From an uncultured Propionibacteriaceae bacterium (GTDB taxonomy: Bacteria; Actinomycetota; Actinomycetes; Propionibacteriales; Propionibacteriaceae): DNA of 64,000 nt. Under the pieces are notes generated by a model. The model saw nothing but the letters and a program-made list of their open reading frames with translations, was not told the DNA's origin and did no database searches. A program made the translations under genes and the position numbers. Shown here piece by piece: positions 18,979-28,244 of this stretch; positions within the stretch are counted from its first letter, which is position 1, and the number at the start of each line of letters is the position of its first letter. The stretch spans positions 8,108-72,107 of the forward strand of contig CALIWR010000022.1 of the NCBI GenBank assembly GCA_938046585.1, read 5' to 3'.

Positions 18979-20000
18979 CAGCAGACCCGGGCCAGCCACC
19001 GCTCGGGGTTGTGGATCTCATCCGATGACGGCAGCAGCTCGACGGCGTCGAAGGCTCGGTTCAGTCCCGCTAGACCGGCCCGGTCGACCACCTGGCGGCA
19101 GAAGTCGGCCCCGTCGCGGTACTGGACGTACTTCTGGTCGAGACCTGACACCCGTTGCCACAGGGCGTTCAGGCCGCTCGCCTCCCGGCGGTGCTGAAAA
19201 CGAGCCCGGATCGCCCGGATCCCGGGGATCTGCCCGGCCCGGTCCATCATCAGGTCGGCATGCCCCTCCAGCAGGCTCATCACCGCGATGCCGCGGGCCA
19301 ACAGGTCCTGCCCCCGCGGGCTGAACATCCCCAACAGCCCGGAGCGGGTATCGCCGAACAGCCAGCTACGCAGCGAAGTCTCCTCCTGCCAGACCTCGGC
19401 CAGTAGCTGGTACAGATGATCAGCCAGCCAGGGGGCGTGACCGAATTGGTAGCGGTGGGTCACCTCGTGCAGGCAAACCCAGAGCCGGAAGGCGGCCGGA
19501 TCGGCCTGCGCCTGCTGCCCCACCTCGGCCACATTCGGCGCCACCAGCAGCAGCCGCGGCGGATCCGCGAACGGGTCGAACTGCCCCAGCACCTGCCTGC
19601 CGACCCAGGCGAACAAGGCAGCCACCTGGACCGCATTCGCGGCACCGCTCAGCCGCCGCACCACCGAGGCCCGCTGGCGGTACGGGGCCAGCAGTCCCGC
19701 AGCCAAGTCGATATTCCACCGGACCAGGGTCGGCCGGTCCACCACGTACGGCTCGGCCGCCGGTGGTGCGCTCAGCCCGGTGGCCTCGGCGATGATCGGC
19801 TCCGCCTTCGCCGCGGCCTGCCGCAGCCCTTCGACGGTCTGTCTGATCTGTTCCGCCGGCAGATCCGGGCCCGCCGGCAGCAGACCGGACCCGATCCGGG
19901 CGGCCAGGTCCCATTCGACAGTCGGGATCGGATGAGCCCCGCCGGGGGCCGTGCGGTTCGTCGACGCATGCTGTTGCCGGGCTGGGCGCTGGTCGTTCAT
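18978..20000 (-). CDS. zinc-dependent metalloprotease, DUF2342/F420 biosynthesis-associated family
   Basis: About 340 residues. The signature is CLHEVTHRYQFGHAPWLADH, a zincin HExxH motif, with PRLLLVAPNVAEVGQQAQAD before it and GHADLMMDRAGQIPG after it (likely third-ligand region). It belongs to the actinobacterial family annotated as zinc-dependent metalloprotease or coenzyme F420 biosynthesis-associated protein; the substrate is unknown. It sits between dacB and tilS, its usual place. ATG 20000 overlaps the dacB stop; GTG 20012 is an alternative start. Confidence 0.9.
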   Translation of the reverse strand: MNDQRPARQQHASTNRTAPGGAHPIPTVEWDLAARIGSGLLPAGPDLPAEQIRQTVEGLRQAAAKAEPIIAEATGLSAPPAAEPYVVDRPTLVRWNIDLAAGLLAPYRQRASVVRRLSGAANAVQVAALFAWVGRQVLGQFDPFADPPRLLLVAPNVAEVGQQAQADPAAFRLWVCLHEVTHRYQFGHAPWLADHLYQLLAEVWQEETSLRSWLFGDTRSGLLGMFSPRGQDLLARGIAVMSLLEGHADLMMDRAGQIPGIRAIRARFQHRREASGLNALWQRVSGLDQKYVQYRDGADFCRQVVDRAGLAGLNRAFDAVELLPSSDEIHNPERWLARVC

Positions 20001-21385
20001 CGGCACCCACACGATGTTACGGTGGCGGAGACCCGTTCGAGCCAGTCCCGGGCCGCCAGGTCCTGGTTCGGGGCCACGTCGTTAGTCATCAGGGCGAAGG
20101 CGAGGACTTTGCCGTCGATGGTGGTGGTGAACCCGGCCAGGGTGTGGATCCCGGTCAGGGTGCCGGTCTTGGCCCGGACCACCCCCCGAGCTGCGCCCTC
20201 GGTGGTCGGGTCGTCGAAGCGAGAGTGGAGAGTCCCCTCAGCGGCCGCGGTTGGCAATCCGGCCAACAGCGCCCGGTAGTGGGGGTCGGTTAAGCCTTTG
20301 ACCACCGAGGCGGCCAGCACTGTCGCTGTCGCCAGGTTGGCACGAGACAGCCCGGAGCCGTCGTCCATCCGCATCCCGTCGTGCCACAGGCCCAGCTCGC
20401 GCAGCCTGGCAGGGACCGCGGCCTGGGCCTCGGTGATGCTGCCGGCCTTGCCGGCCGCAATCGCCACGTGCCGGAACAGCACCTCGGTGGCGTCGTTGTC
20501 GGAATGCAGCAGCAGCTCCTGAACGATGAGTTCCAGCGGCAACGAGCGGACCTCGGCTAGGCGGGTCGCTCCTGGGGGCGCCTTCGCGGGGGCGACACCG
20601 GTGACGCTGATTCCGCGGCTCTTGAGCTGCTCGGCGAAGACCTTGGCGGCATCAGCCGAGGGGGTGATGCTGTGGATCTGCCCGACCACGCCCCGGTCCA
20701 CCCACAGGGCCGAGGTCGGGGTCGCGAACTGCGCGTACCCCGGCAGCCAGGCCGGGTTCCAACCGGGACCAGTGAACAGGCTGTCGTCGTAACCGAGACT
20801 GACCGTCGTAGTGCCGGCGACGGTGAGGGCCTGGGCGGTCTGCTGCGCCAAGTCCGCGATCGAGGCCCGGCTGGGGTAGGTGTCGGGCCCCGTCCCGCGC
20901 AGGTACGGGTCACCGCCACCCACCAGGATCACCTGGCCGGGTTGGGCGCTGACCGCGGTGGTGGTGAATCGGTGGTCGGGGCCGAGGGCCGCCAACGCTG
21001 CCGCCGAAGTCAGTAGTTTCAGCGTCGAGGCCGGGGCCAGCGCCACGTCGGCCGCCTCCCCGGTCACGGCCTGCCCGGTGGCCGGGTCGGTCACGGCGAC
21101 CGAGACCCGACCCAGCCCGGCCCGCGGGACCGCCTGGATCCGGCCCAGCAGACCGGCCCCGGCCGGGGCCGGGGCTGGGGCCCGGCTGGCCGCGTACCGC
21201 GTCGGCTGCCGCGGGGTCGGGGTAGGCGTCCCCGATGGGTCGAAGAGCGCCGGGTCAATGGTCGGGCTACCCCCGTCGATCCACAGCCCGCTGGCGTACA
21301 ACGCAGGCCGCCCGCCCCAGACCACACCAGCCCCGAGGACCGCCAGGACCAGCAGCAGGATCAGCAGACGGCGCAGCTCTCGTGG
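19997..21385 (-). CDS. dacB: D-alanyl-D-alanine carboxypeptidase/endopeptidase (PBP4, class C)
   Basis: 462 residues. A membrane anchor or signal lies near the N-terminus (RRLLILLLVLAVLGAGVVWG). Penicillin-binding motifs are SxxK in LAPASTLKLLTSAAALAALG, SxN in DDGSGLSRANLAT and KTG in RAKTGTLTGIHTLAGFT. It trims peptidoglycan stem peptides outside the membrane. GTG 21385 is preferred because GGGAGGGG lies 5 nt upstream; the frame begins at a TTG 13 codons earlier. It is divergent from ppa across about 80 bp, and heads the dacB-metalloprotease-tilS-hpt unit. Confidence 0.95.
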   Translation of the reverse strand, partial: PRELRRLLILLLVLAVLGAGVVWGGRPALYASGLWIDGGSPTIDPALFDPSGTPTPTPRQPTRYAASRAPAPAPAGAGLLGRIQAVPRAGLGRVSVAVTDPATGQAVTGEAADVALAPASTLKLLTSAAALAALGPDHRFTTTAVSAQPGQVILVGGGDPYLRGTGPDTYPSRASIADLAQQTAQALTVAGTTTVSLGYDDSLFTGPGWNPAWLPGYAQFATPTSALWVDRGVVGQIHSITPSADAAKVFAEQLKSRGISVTGVAPAKAPPGATRLAEVRSLPLELIVQELLLHSDNDATEVLFRHVAIAAGKAGSITEAQAAVPARLRELGLWHDGMRMDDGSGLSRANLATATVLAASVVKGLTDPHYRALLAGLPTAAAEGTLHSRFDDPTTEGAARGVVRAKTGTLTGIHTLAGFTTTIDGKVLAFALMTNDVAPNQDLAARDWLERVSATVTSCGCR

Positions 21386-21462
21386 CACGAACCCCTCCCG
21401 GCGGCTATGGTGCGATATGTCCAAAAGGACATGATAAGGATCGACCGACGAATGGGGCGAGC

Positions 21463-22014
21463 GTGGATTTCCGGGAACTGCACTTCGAGAAGTCGGAGGG
21501 ACTGCGCTTCGACGTGACCATCGAGATCCCTCGCGGCTCGAAGAACAAGTACGAACTCGATCACACGACCGGCCGGATCCGCCTCGACCGGACCCTGTTC
21601 ACCTCGACTCAATACCCTTCTGACTACGGCTTTATCGAGGGAACCCTGGGGCAGGACGGGGACCCGCTGGATGCGTTGGTGCTGGTGCCCGAGCCCACCT
21701 TCCCCGGTGCCCTGGTCGAATGCCGGGCGATCGGTATGTTCCGGATGACCGACGAGATGGGCGGCGATGACAAAGTCATCTGCGTGCCCACGGCCGACAC
21801 CCGGCAGGGCCATCTGCGCGACATCGGCGACATCCCGGAGTACCAGCTGCTGGAGATCCAGCACTTCTTCACCGTTTACAAGGATCTGGAGCCGGGCAAG
21901 TCGGTCGAGGGCGCGACCTGGACCGGCCGGGCCGCCGCCGAGGATGAGATCCGGGCCTCGTTCGAACGGGCCAAAGGCACCCACTACGAGGCGCACCACG
22001 TGAACCTGGCCTGA
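21463..22014 (+). CDS. ppa: inorganic pyrophosphatase
   Basis: 183 residues. Family I PPase: VTIEIPRGSKNKYELDH, YPSDYGFIEGTLGQDGDPLD (the D-x-DPxD metal site) and PTADTRQGHLRDIGDIPE. It hydrolyses pyrophosphate in the cytoplasm. The start is GTG 21463 with GGGGCGA upstream; the longer frame runs back into the dacB promoter and is not coding. The ppa-dacB divergent arrangement is common in actinobacteria. Confidence 0.97.
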   Translation: MDFRELHFEKSEGLRFDVTIEIPRGSKNKYELDHTTGRIRLDRTLFTSTQYPSDYGFIEGTLGQDGDPLDALVLVPEPTFPGALVECRAIGMFRMTDEMGGDDKVICVPTADTRQGHLRDIGDIPEYQLLEIQHFFTVYKDLEPGKSVEGATWTGRAAAEDEIRASFERAKGTHYEAHHVNLA

Positions 22015-22052
22015 GCAGCCCCGCGGCCGGCGGGCAGTGCAAGACTGCGCCG

Positions 22053-23033
22053 GTGAGTTACCTGTTGCTGCTGGCGCCGGCCGCTAACCATGTCTACGCC
22101 CAGGAGACACCACGGCTGGCGGCTGCCGAACTAGCCGTCACCGCCGGGGTCGAGGTGGCGCCGGTCAGCATCGCCGGGGTCGACTATCTGCGTCTCGACC
22201 AGGCCGATGTGGCGATCGTGGCTGCCCAGTCGGCCCGGTTGGCGCTGTTCCAGGAGGAGGATGGGCTGCTACGCCCGGTGAAGTTACCCACCGTAGAGCT
22301 GCTGGACTCAGACCTGGTCACCATCCCCAAATATCCGGGTAAGACCAACGAGCGGTTCACCCGGCTGCTGCTCAACGTCACCTTGTCGCAAGTCCAGACC
22401 CGTTCCCCGCGCCGGACTGTGCTGGACCCGCTGTGTGGCCGCGGCACTACCCTCACTACGGCCTGGCGCCTGGGACTGGACGCAGCCGGGGTGGAGTCCG
22501 ACCCGAAGGCGGTCGAGGCCTTTGCCGCGTACCTGAAAACCTGGCTGCGTCGCAAACGGATGAAGCACACGGTCAGCGTCTGCCCCGTCCGCCGCGACGG
22601 CCGCAACCTCGGGCGCCGTTGTGACGCCGACGTCAGCACCGCTGCGGGCCGGCTGCGGCTCGGGGTGTTCACCGGGGACACCCGGGAGTCGGCGCGGCTG
22701 TGGGGTCGGCGCCGTTTCGACGCGATCGTCACCGATGCCCCGTACGGGGTGGTCCACGGCTCGCACAGCGACGTCCGGGGGCTGTCCGGCAAGGACCGCT
22801 CGGCGGCCCGGCTGCTGACCGAAGCGATCCCGGTCTGGTCTGGCCAGCTCAAACCGTACGGGGCCCTCGGGCTGTCGTGGAATACCCACGCGATGGCCCG
22901 CGAACAGCTGCTGACCGTGATCACCGAAGCCGGCCTGACCCCACTCGACGACGGCCCCTGGCGCCGTTTCGGGCACCGGGTGGACTCGTCGATCCACCGT
23001 GACCTGGTGGTGGCGGTGAAACCGGGAACCTGA
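22053..23033 (+). CDS. Trm11/UPF0020-like SAM-dependent methyltransferase
   Basis: 326 residues. The catalytic half shows LDPLCGRGTTLTTAWRLGLD (SAM motif I, DPLCGRGT), AAGVESDPKAVEAFAAYL and IVTDAPYGVVHGSHSDVRG (a DxPY-type motif IV), as in RNA N2-guanine or adenine methyltransferases. The N-terminal ~110 residues could be a degenerate RNA-binding part. A tRNA or rRNA base is the likely substrate; this is inferred from fold only. The GTG start at 22053 lies 38 bp after ppa and probably shares its transcript. Confidence 0.8.
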   Translation: MSYLLLLAPAANHVYAQETPRLAAAELAVTAGVEVAPVSIAGVDYLRLDQADVAIVAAQSARLALFQEEDGLLRPVKLPTVELLDSDLVTIPKYPGKTNERFTRLLLNVTLSQVQTRSPRRTVLDPLCGRGTTLTTAWRLGLDAAGVESDPKAVEAFAAYLKTWLRRKRMKHTVSVCPVRRDGRNLGRRCDADVSTAAGRLRLGVFTGDTRESARLWGRRRFDAIVTDAPYGVVHGSHSDVRGLSGKDRSAARLLTEAIPVWSGQLKPYGALGLSWNTHAMAREQLLTVITEAGLTPLDDGPWRRFGHRVDSSIHRDLVVAVKPGT

Positions 23034-23044
23034 CGCCCGGGTCG

Positions 23045-23923
23045 CTACCCCTCCTGCTGGAAACGGATCTGCCAGGGGCCGTGGTCACGCTGCCACAGGG
23101 ATGAGCAGAGCCGCTGCTCGCCCTGTCGGTGGACCCGGTAGCGCAGCTGGACCAGGTCCGGGCCGAGCTGGCTAAAACCAATCACCTGGATCGTGGCCGT
23201 GCCCGGCAGTACGGCTGCCCGGGCCAGCAGCGATCCGCGGGTCCGGATCTGACCGTTGGCCTCGAAAGCGACATAGTCGGGATGCAGCAGTTCGGCCAGC
23301 CGTCCCCGGTCAAGCAGGGTGGCCTCGTCCAGCAGTTCGGTCTGGAGGGCCACCACTGCCAATTCGGGGCTGGTCTCGGGCGCCGGCCACAGCCCGGAGA
23401 CCCGGCTTACCGGGTCAGGTTCGGTCGCCGGGGCCGCAGCCGGCAGCGATGCGTGGGCGGCCGGGTCACCAAAGCCAGGCCCGGCGTTGACCGGGCGCCC
23501 GTCTCGGAAGGCGGTGGCCGCGGCCCGCGCCACAGCATCCGCCTGCTCGTTGAGGTAGTGGCCAGCATGGCCTTTCACCCATTGGAAGGTTACCTGGCGC
23601 CCGGCCAGTTCGGCGTCGAGCTGGCGGACCAGGTCCAGGTTGAGCACCGGTTTGCCGTCGGCCTTGCGCCAGCCTCGACGTTTCCAGCCGGGGATCCACG
23701 CGGTGGCGACCTTCACCACGTACTGGGAATCACAGAGAACGGTCAGCGGTTCACCGCTGACCCGGGTCTGCTGCAGCAGGTTGATCACCGCCATCAATTC
23801 GCCCATGTTGTTAGTACCGACCGCCCAGCCGCCGGCTGCCCAGCGAGACTCGTCGATATACCAGCCCCAACCGGCCGGGCCCGGGTTCGACAGCGACGAC
23901 CCGTCTGCGGCGGCGACGATCAC
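23045..23923 (-). CDS. rnhA: ribonuclease HI fused to an SnoaL/NTF2-like (DUF4440) domain
   Basis: About 292 residues. N-terminal RNase HI: VIVAAADGSSLSNPGPAGWG (first Asp), NNMGELMAVINLLQ (Glu), LTVLCDSQYVVKVATAWIPG (Asp) and VKGHAGHYLNEQADAVARAA (last Asp). After a Pro/Ala linker (~160-185) comes a second domain with ELLDEATLLDRGRLAELLHP and PDYVAFEANGQIRTRGSLLA, ending LWQRDHGPWQIRFQQEG, the pattern of DUF4440 folds. The first domain cleaves RNA in RNA:DNA hybrids. GTG 23923 overlaps the stop of the zinc-ribbon gene (GTGA). The role of the fused domain is unknown. Confidence 0.88.
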   Translation of the reverse strand: MIVAAADGSSLSNPGPAGWGWYIDESRWAAGGWAVGTNNMGELMAVINLLQQTRVSGEPLTVLCDSQYVVKVATAWIPGWKRRGWRKADGKPVLNLDLVRQLDAELAGRQVTFQWVKGHAGHYLNEQADAVARAAATAFRDGRPVNAGPGFGDPAAHASLPAAAPATEPDPVSRVSGLWPAPETSPELAVVALQTELLDEATLLDRGRLAELLHPDYVAFEANGQIRTRGSLLARAAVLPGTATIQVIGFSQLGPDLVQLRYRVHRQGEQRLCSSLWQRDHGPWQIRFQQEG

Positions 23924-24738
23924 TTCACGTACACCGTTGCGTTGTTGCCGCCGGTGCACACCGTATGGATGGTCTTCGTGCAACTCATGGTGTAGTCCTT
24001 CCCGGTGACCGGCGACTTCGCGTTGACCTGGAAGGAGCCGGAGGATCCCTCCGGGATAGCGGCCGCGACATTAGCAGCGAATTCGCAGCTGGTATTGGCG
24101 CCGACCGCGATCGTGTCAGAGCCGCTGCACATGGTGGCGCCGGCCGGGGGGAAGGCGTCACTGGCGGACGAGCTTGGCGAGGCGGATGCGCTCTCGGATG
24201 TCGATACGGACGGGGACGCAGACGCAGTCACACTCGACGGGCGGGGCGGGGCCGATGACGAGAAGACCGAGGCTGACGGCTGCGGCGGCGGAGTGCTCGG
24301 CGCCGGGCGAGGCGGCTGGGAATTGGCGACGATCACGATCACGCCGATCACCCCGCCGACCAATACCAAGGTCAGCAGGGCAGCCAGGATCAAGAAACCA
24401 TTCCCCCGTTTCTGGGTCGGGGGCAGCGGCAGGAATTCGGTGGGCGCCGGCGGTCGTTCCGACGGCAGCAGATCAGCCTCCGGGGTGCCCGCGGCGAGCG
24501 GCTGCCAGGACTGGGGGGTCGCCGCCGGGTCAGCTGCCCACGGTGGGCGCACCTTGGTGTCCTCCGAGTCTGTCGACTCGGAGGAGGGGGCGTCTCGGAA
24601 TAGGTTGTCGGGCATGGCCGGGGGCCGAACCCCGGCATCCCAAGGGGGCGCTGCAGCCTTGACGGAGGTGGACACCCCGCAGGAGGTGCAGAACAGGGCA
24701 TCCTCGGGGAGTCGGACGCCGCAGCTCTGGCAGATCAT
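23920..24738 (-). CDS. zinc-ribbon single-pass membrane protein
   Basis: 272 residues. An N-terminal zinc ribbon (MICQSCGVRLPEDALFCTSC, two CxxC knuckles) is followed by a Pro-rich stretch, one TM helix near 113-136 (GFLILAALLTLVLVGGVIGV), a Ser/Pro-rich external stalk (~140-200) and a small C-terminal domain with four Cys (MCSGSD, TSCEFA, MSCTKT and TVCTGG) that may form disulfides outside the cell. The topology is inside zinc ribbon, outside folded tip. It is translationally coupled to the RNase H gene. The function is unknown. Confidence 0.78.
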   Translation of the reverse strand: MICQSCGVRLPEDALFCTSCGVSTSVKAAAPPWDAGVRPPAMPDNLFRDAPSSESTDSEDTKVRPPWAADPAATPQSWQPLAAGTPEADLLPSERPPAPTEFLPLPPTQKRGNGFLILAALLTLVLVGGVIGVIVIVANSQPPRPAPSTPPPQPSASVFSSSAPPRPSSVTASASPSVSTSESASASPSSSASDAFPPAGATMCSGSDTIAVGANTSCEFAANVAAAIPEGSSGSFQVNAKSPVTGKDYTMSCTKTIHTVCTGGNNATVYVK

Positions 24739-24811
24739 GGCCGCTCAGTGTAGTGACTGAGGCGTCTGCCCGGGTCATTCCCCACGGTCTGGACCGGCGG
24801 TTGGTCGACAC

Positions 24812-26659
24812 TCACCAGCTGCCACCACCACCGCCGCCGATACCACCGCCACCACCGCCGGAGAAACCGGCGCTGGAGAAACCGGAGTCGCCAACGGAGC
24901 CGACCGAGGCGGCCTGCAGAGCAGTGGCGGCGCTCTCGTTGAAACCGGTCAGGCTGGACATCATCGAGTCCAGGGAGTCGGTGAAGGTGAATCCGGAGCC
25001 GTCGCCGAAGGTGTACGGGTTGCTGTACCAGCTCGGCTGGGGCAGATCCACGCCTCGGGCAGCGAGTTCCCGGAACACCGCAGCCCAGTGGGCGGCGCAG
25101 CCGAAGGCGATGGCGTACGGCAGGTAGCGCGAGAAGATGTCCTGGCCCTCCTCCCAGCGGATCTGGTCAGCCTCGGCGGTCATCAGGTACTGCCGAAAAC
25201 CCAGGGACTGAAGGTAGGCGGCGGTGCCGTCTGCGGTACGCGGACTCGCGTGCTGGTAATAGATCATCGCCCCGGCCGCGAAAACCCCGACCGGCACCGC
25301 TGGCCATACCCCCAAGCCCATCGGCATCCAGATCGCCAGGAGGCCTGCCGCGACCCCCGCCAGCACCATGATCACCAGCCACCGGGTGCGGGCCGCAGAC
25401 GGGTCGCGCACGAAGAAACCGGCCGCAGTAACCGCCCGGTACAGCGCGGCCTGGCCCCTTTTCATCGTCGCCGCGAAACGGCGATCCGACAGCTGGGCGG
25501 AGGTGATGACCGAAGTCCTGCCGGGGAACACGTCAGTAAAGATGGCCTTCTCGTGCGGTAGCAGGTTGACCGGATCCGCGGTCCGGACCAGTTGGAAGTT
25601 CTTACGGCTCGGGCCGGTCTGCTCGATTCGCAGATAGCCCCGAACTGCCAGGTTGACGATCGTGGCGGTCACATCCTGGGTGTCGGCCCGCTTGTCCAGC
25701 AAGGTACCCATCATCCCGGGGCCAACCCCGCTCGGAGGGGTGAATTGGACGGCCACCAGCGGTTTCCCGGCCGGGCCGATCGGGACCTTCGTACCCGGCG
25801 CCGGGCGCAGACCAGGGGCCAGTCCCTGGTAGGCCTGATCTCGGCTGCGGCGTCCCTTGACCACGAAGAAGCCGATCGCCGCCACGCTCAGCAGGCCGGT
25901 ACCGCCGACGGTGAGCGGGGTCACCGGGAACAGCGTCAGCTGCCCATCCGAGGCCTGGCGGGATTCGTAGATCGGCTGGGCGGTGAAGGTACCCGCCGGC
26001 CAGCCGGCCACCACCGCCAGCCCCTCGCCGGAGTACAGCATCTTCTGCTGGTAGGAGGCGGTGCTGCCGTCGTGCTGGTGGCTGGTGCAGGGCCTGTCGT
26101 ACTTCAGTCCCGCCCAACACTGGCTGTGGGAGACCTCGGTCGGTGAGGAGAACTGCACCGAGACATCCGAGATCGGAACCGTGAAACCGGTCCCGATCAC
26201 ATTCCAGAACACCTCGTCCAGCCCGCTGCTGGCCACCTTCGGGTTGACAACCCCGGCCACGGTGTATTCCACAACATACGTATGGCTACCGTGAACGGTC
26301 CGATTCGGGCTACCGATACGCAGCGCTAAGGTGCCGGATCGGTGCTCGGTCTTCCACTGCGCCGGGGCCCCGGTCGGTGAGCTGACCTGGCTGATCGTGT
26401 AGCGCAGCACCCGCCAGCGGCTGGAGTCGTTGGGAACCTCATATCGGGTGGTGAAGAACACGTACGGGCCATGGTCGTTGCTGCCCGAGAAACGCATGTC
26501 AAAGGTCTGAGTCACCTGGATCAGGCCATCGGATCCGATCCTCGCCTGGATTTCCATCCGGGTGATCGGCGCCCCTGCGGCCTGCGCAGCTGGGGCCCCG
26601 ACCACCAGCCATGCGACCGCGAGCAGGCAGCTCAGCAGGGCAATAACGATCCGTCTCAT
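24812..26659 (-). CDS. DUF2207 membrane protein with Gly-rich tail
   Basis: 615 residues. Signal peptide MRRIVIALLSCLLAVAWLVV with cleavage after AQAA. The external N-terminal DUF2207 domain follows (ITRMEIQARIGSDGLIQVTQ, then TFDMRFSGSNDHGPYVFFTT). A TM helix lies near 250-270 (VGGTGLLSVAAIGFFVVKGR), then a cytoplasmic part with two more TM helices around 440-475, and the C-terminus ends in runs of Gly. This is the normal DUF2207 architecture; the function is unknown. ATG 26659 is chosen over a start seven codons earlier because it gives a clean signal peptide. Confidence 0.87.
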   Translation of the reverse strand: MRRIVIALLSCLLAVAWLVVGAPAAQAAGAPITRMEIQARIGSDGLIQVTQTFDMRFSGSNDHGPYVFFTTRYEVPNDSSRWRVLRYTISQVSSPTGAPAQWKTEHRSGTLALRIGSPNRTVHGSHTYVVEYTVAGVVNPKVASSGLDEVFWNVIGTGFTVPISDVSVQFSSPTEVSHSQCWAGLKYDRPCTSHQHDGSTASYQQKMLYSGEGLAVVAGWPAGTFTAQPIYESRQASDGQLTLFPVTPLTVGGTGLLSVAAIGFFVVKGRRSRDQAYQGLAPGLRPAPGTKVPIGPAGKPLVAVQFTPPSGVGPGMMGTLLDKRADTQDVTATIVNLAVRGYLRIEQTGPSRKNFQLVRTADPVNLLPHEKAIFTDVFPGRTSVITSAQLSDRRFAATMKRGQAALYRAVTAAGFFVRDPSAARTRWLVIMVLAGVAAGLLAIWMPMGLGVWPAVPVGVFAAGAMIYYQHASPRTADGTAAYLQSLGFRQYLMTAEADQIRWEEGQDIFSRYLPYAIAFGCAAHWAAVFRELAARGVDLPQPSWYSNPYTFGDGSGFTFTDSLDSMMSSLTGFNESAATALQAASVGSVGDSGFSSAGFSGGGGGGIGGGGGGSW

Positions 26660-26690
26660 GTCATGCTCACCACCGCACAAGCTGGCTCGG

Positions 26691-27152
26691 TCAATGCTGG
26701 CTGAGCATAGCTTTCACTTTCGCGGCGATCACAGACCCATCGGCGCGTCCCTGGGTACGGGCGGTAATGGTCTTCATGATCTGGCCCATCTGACGCAGGC
26801 TGGCCTGCGGACCGGCCGCGGCCACCGCCTCGACGACAATCTGGTCGATCTCAGCCTCGCTGAGCGCGGCCGGCAGGTAGGCCTCCAGAACCTGGACCTC
26901 GGCCAATTCCGCCTCGGCCAGCTCGGGCCGGCCGCCCTGCTGGTACAGCTCGGCTGACTCCTTGCGTTTGCGGACCTCACGGGTCAGCACCGCCTGTTCC
27001 TCGTCGCGGCTCAGTTCCCGGGCCTCGGCCGTGGCCACCTGCTCGGTCTGGATCGCCGTCAACGCCGCCCGGATCACCCGGACTTGCAGTGTCTGGCGGG
27101 CCTTCATCGCGGTCGTCAGGTCAGCGCGCAACCGGTCCAGCACGTCAGCCAT
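26691..27152 (-). CDS. GatB/YqeY domain protein
   Basis: 153 residues: LDRLRADLTTAMKARQTLQV, LRDEEQAVLTREVRKRKESA-like SRDEEQAVLTREVRKRKES and YLPAALSEAEIDQIVVEAVA, then GQIMKTITARTQGRADGSVI. It matches YqeY, the stand-alone tail domain of the GatB amidotransferase subunit, implicated in tRNA contacts. The start is ATG 27152 with AGGAGG upstream. It is 31 bp upstream of the DUF2207 gene and may be cotranscribed. Confidence 0.93.
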   Translation of the reverse strand: MADVLDRLRADLTTAMKARQTLQVRVIRAALTAIQTEQVATAEARELSRDEEQAVLTREVRKRKESAELYQQGGRPELAEAELAEVQVLEAYLPAALSEAEIDQIVVEAVAAAGPQASLRQMGQIMKTITARTQGRADGSVIAAKVKAMLSQH

Positions 27153-27248
27153 CTCATCCTCCTCTGCCAGCGGTTCATTCTGCCATGGTCGGCCTTCGCC
27201 GGGGCTGCCAGCTGCCGGCCGGTCAGGTTATGCGCTTAGGCTGACCTT

Positions 27249-28118
27249 ATGTGGATCGGGTGGGCGTTCGGGGCCGCCCTATGTGCAGGATTGACCGCGG
27301 TACTGGCCAAGGCGGGGATTCGGACCACAGATTCGACGGTGGCGACCGCCGTACGTACCCCGGTGGTCCTGGCCGGCGCCTGGCTGATGGTGCTGATCGT
27401 CGGTTCCCACCGGCAGCTGGGCCAGATCGACGTACGGAGCCTGCTGCTGCTGGTCGCCTCAGGGCTGGCCACCGGCGCCTCCTGGCTGTGTTATTTCAAG
27501 GCCCTCCAGCTAGGCGATGCTTCCAAGGTCGCCCCGATCGACAAGTTGTCCACCGTGATGACGGTCCTGCTGGCGCTGATCCTGCTGGGAGAGCGGCTGA
27601 GCCTGGTGGGCTGGATCGGGGTCGTTCTGATCTGCGCGGGCACAGTCTGGATGCTGGAACCTGCCGAGGTACGGGCGCTGCCCCGAGCGCTCACCTCCGC
27701 AGGCGGCTGGCTCGGCTACGCCCTCGGCTCGGCCCTATTCGCGGCGCTGACCGCGATCCTGGGCAAGCTCGGGATCGTCGGGGTGGAGTCGAACCTGGGG
27801 ACCGCAATCCGTACCGGCGTCGTGCTGCTGATGGCCTGGGCGATGGTGGTGATCTGCGGCCGTACCCGCCAGCTGCGGACCATACCCCGCAGGGAACTGG
27901 TCCTGGTCCTGGCCTCCGGGGTGGCGACCTGCGCCTCTTGGCTGTGTTTCTACCGGGCGCTGCAGGAAGGCCCGGCCAGCGTCGTGGTGCCGATCGACAA
28001 GCTGAGCATCCTCGTCACGGTGGCCTTCTCGGTGCTGATCCTGCGGGAACGGCTGAGCCGGCGCTACCTGGCCGGGCTGGCGCTACTGGTGGCCGGCACC
28101 CTCGCCATGGTCTTCTAG
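27249..28118 (+). CDS. EamA/DMT-family transporter
   Basis: 289 residues with about ten hydrophobic helices in two EamA repeats (~1-137 and ~150-289). Each repeat holds the conserved SWLCYFKALQLGDASKVAPI or SWLCFYRALQEGPASVVVPI segment, followed by IDKLS. These carriers export small metabolites; the substrate is unknown. It starts at ATG 27249 and diverges from YqeY. It converges with the sortase-type surface protein gene. Confidence 0.92.
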   Translation: MWIGWAFGAALCAGLTAVLAKAGIRTTDSTVATAVRTPVVLAGAWLMVLIVGSHRQLGQIDVRSLLLLVASGLATGASWLCYFKALQLGDASKVAPIDKLSTVMTVLLALILLGERLSLVGWIGVVLICAGTVWMLEPAEVRALPRALTSAGGWLGYALGSALFAALTAILGKLGIVGVESNLGTAIRTGVVLLMAWAMVVICGRTRQLRTIPRRELVLVLASGVATCASWLCFYRALQEGPASVVVPIDKLSILVTVAFSVLILRERLSRRYLAGLALLVAGTLAMVF

Positions 28119-28154
28119 GACAACGCAGACGACGTGGTGGTGCCGGCCCTCGGC

Positions 28155-28244
28155 CTCAGACCCGCCGGCGCCAGATCAGCAGTGCTCCTTGTCAGCGCGC
28201 CGTCGACGCGTACGGCTCAGACCCGCCGGCGCCAGATCAGCAGT
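28155..28244. repeat. 29-bp direct repeat of the 3' end of the surface-protein gene
   Basis: The 29 bases at 28155-28183 are repeated at 28216-28244. The second copy contains the stop and last codons of the surface-protein gene (LLIWRRRV, stop); the first is a detached duplicate of the same tail 61 bp further downstream. Confidence 0.85.
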
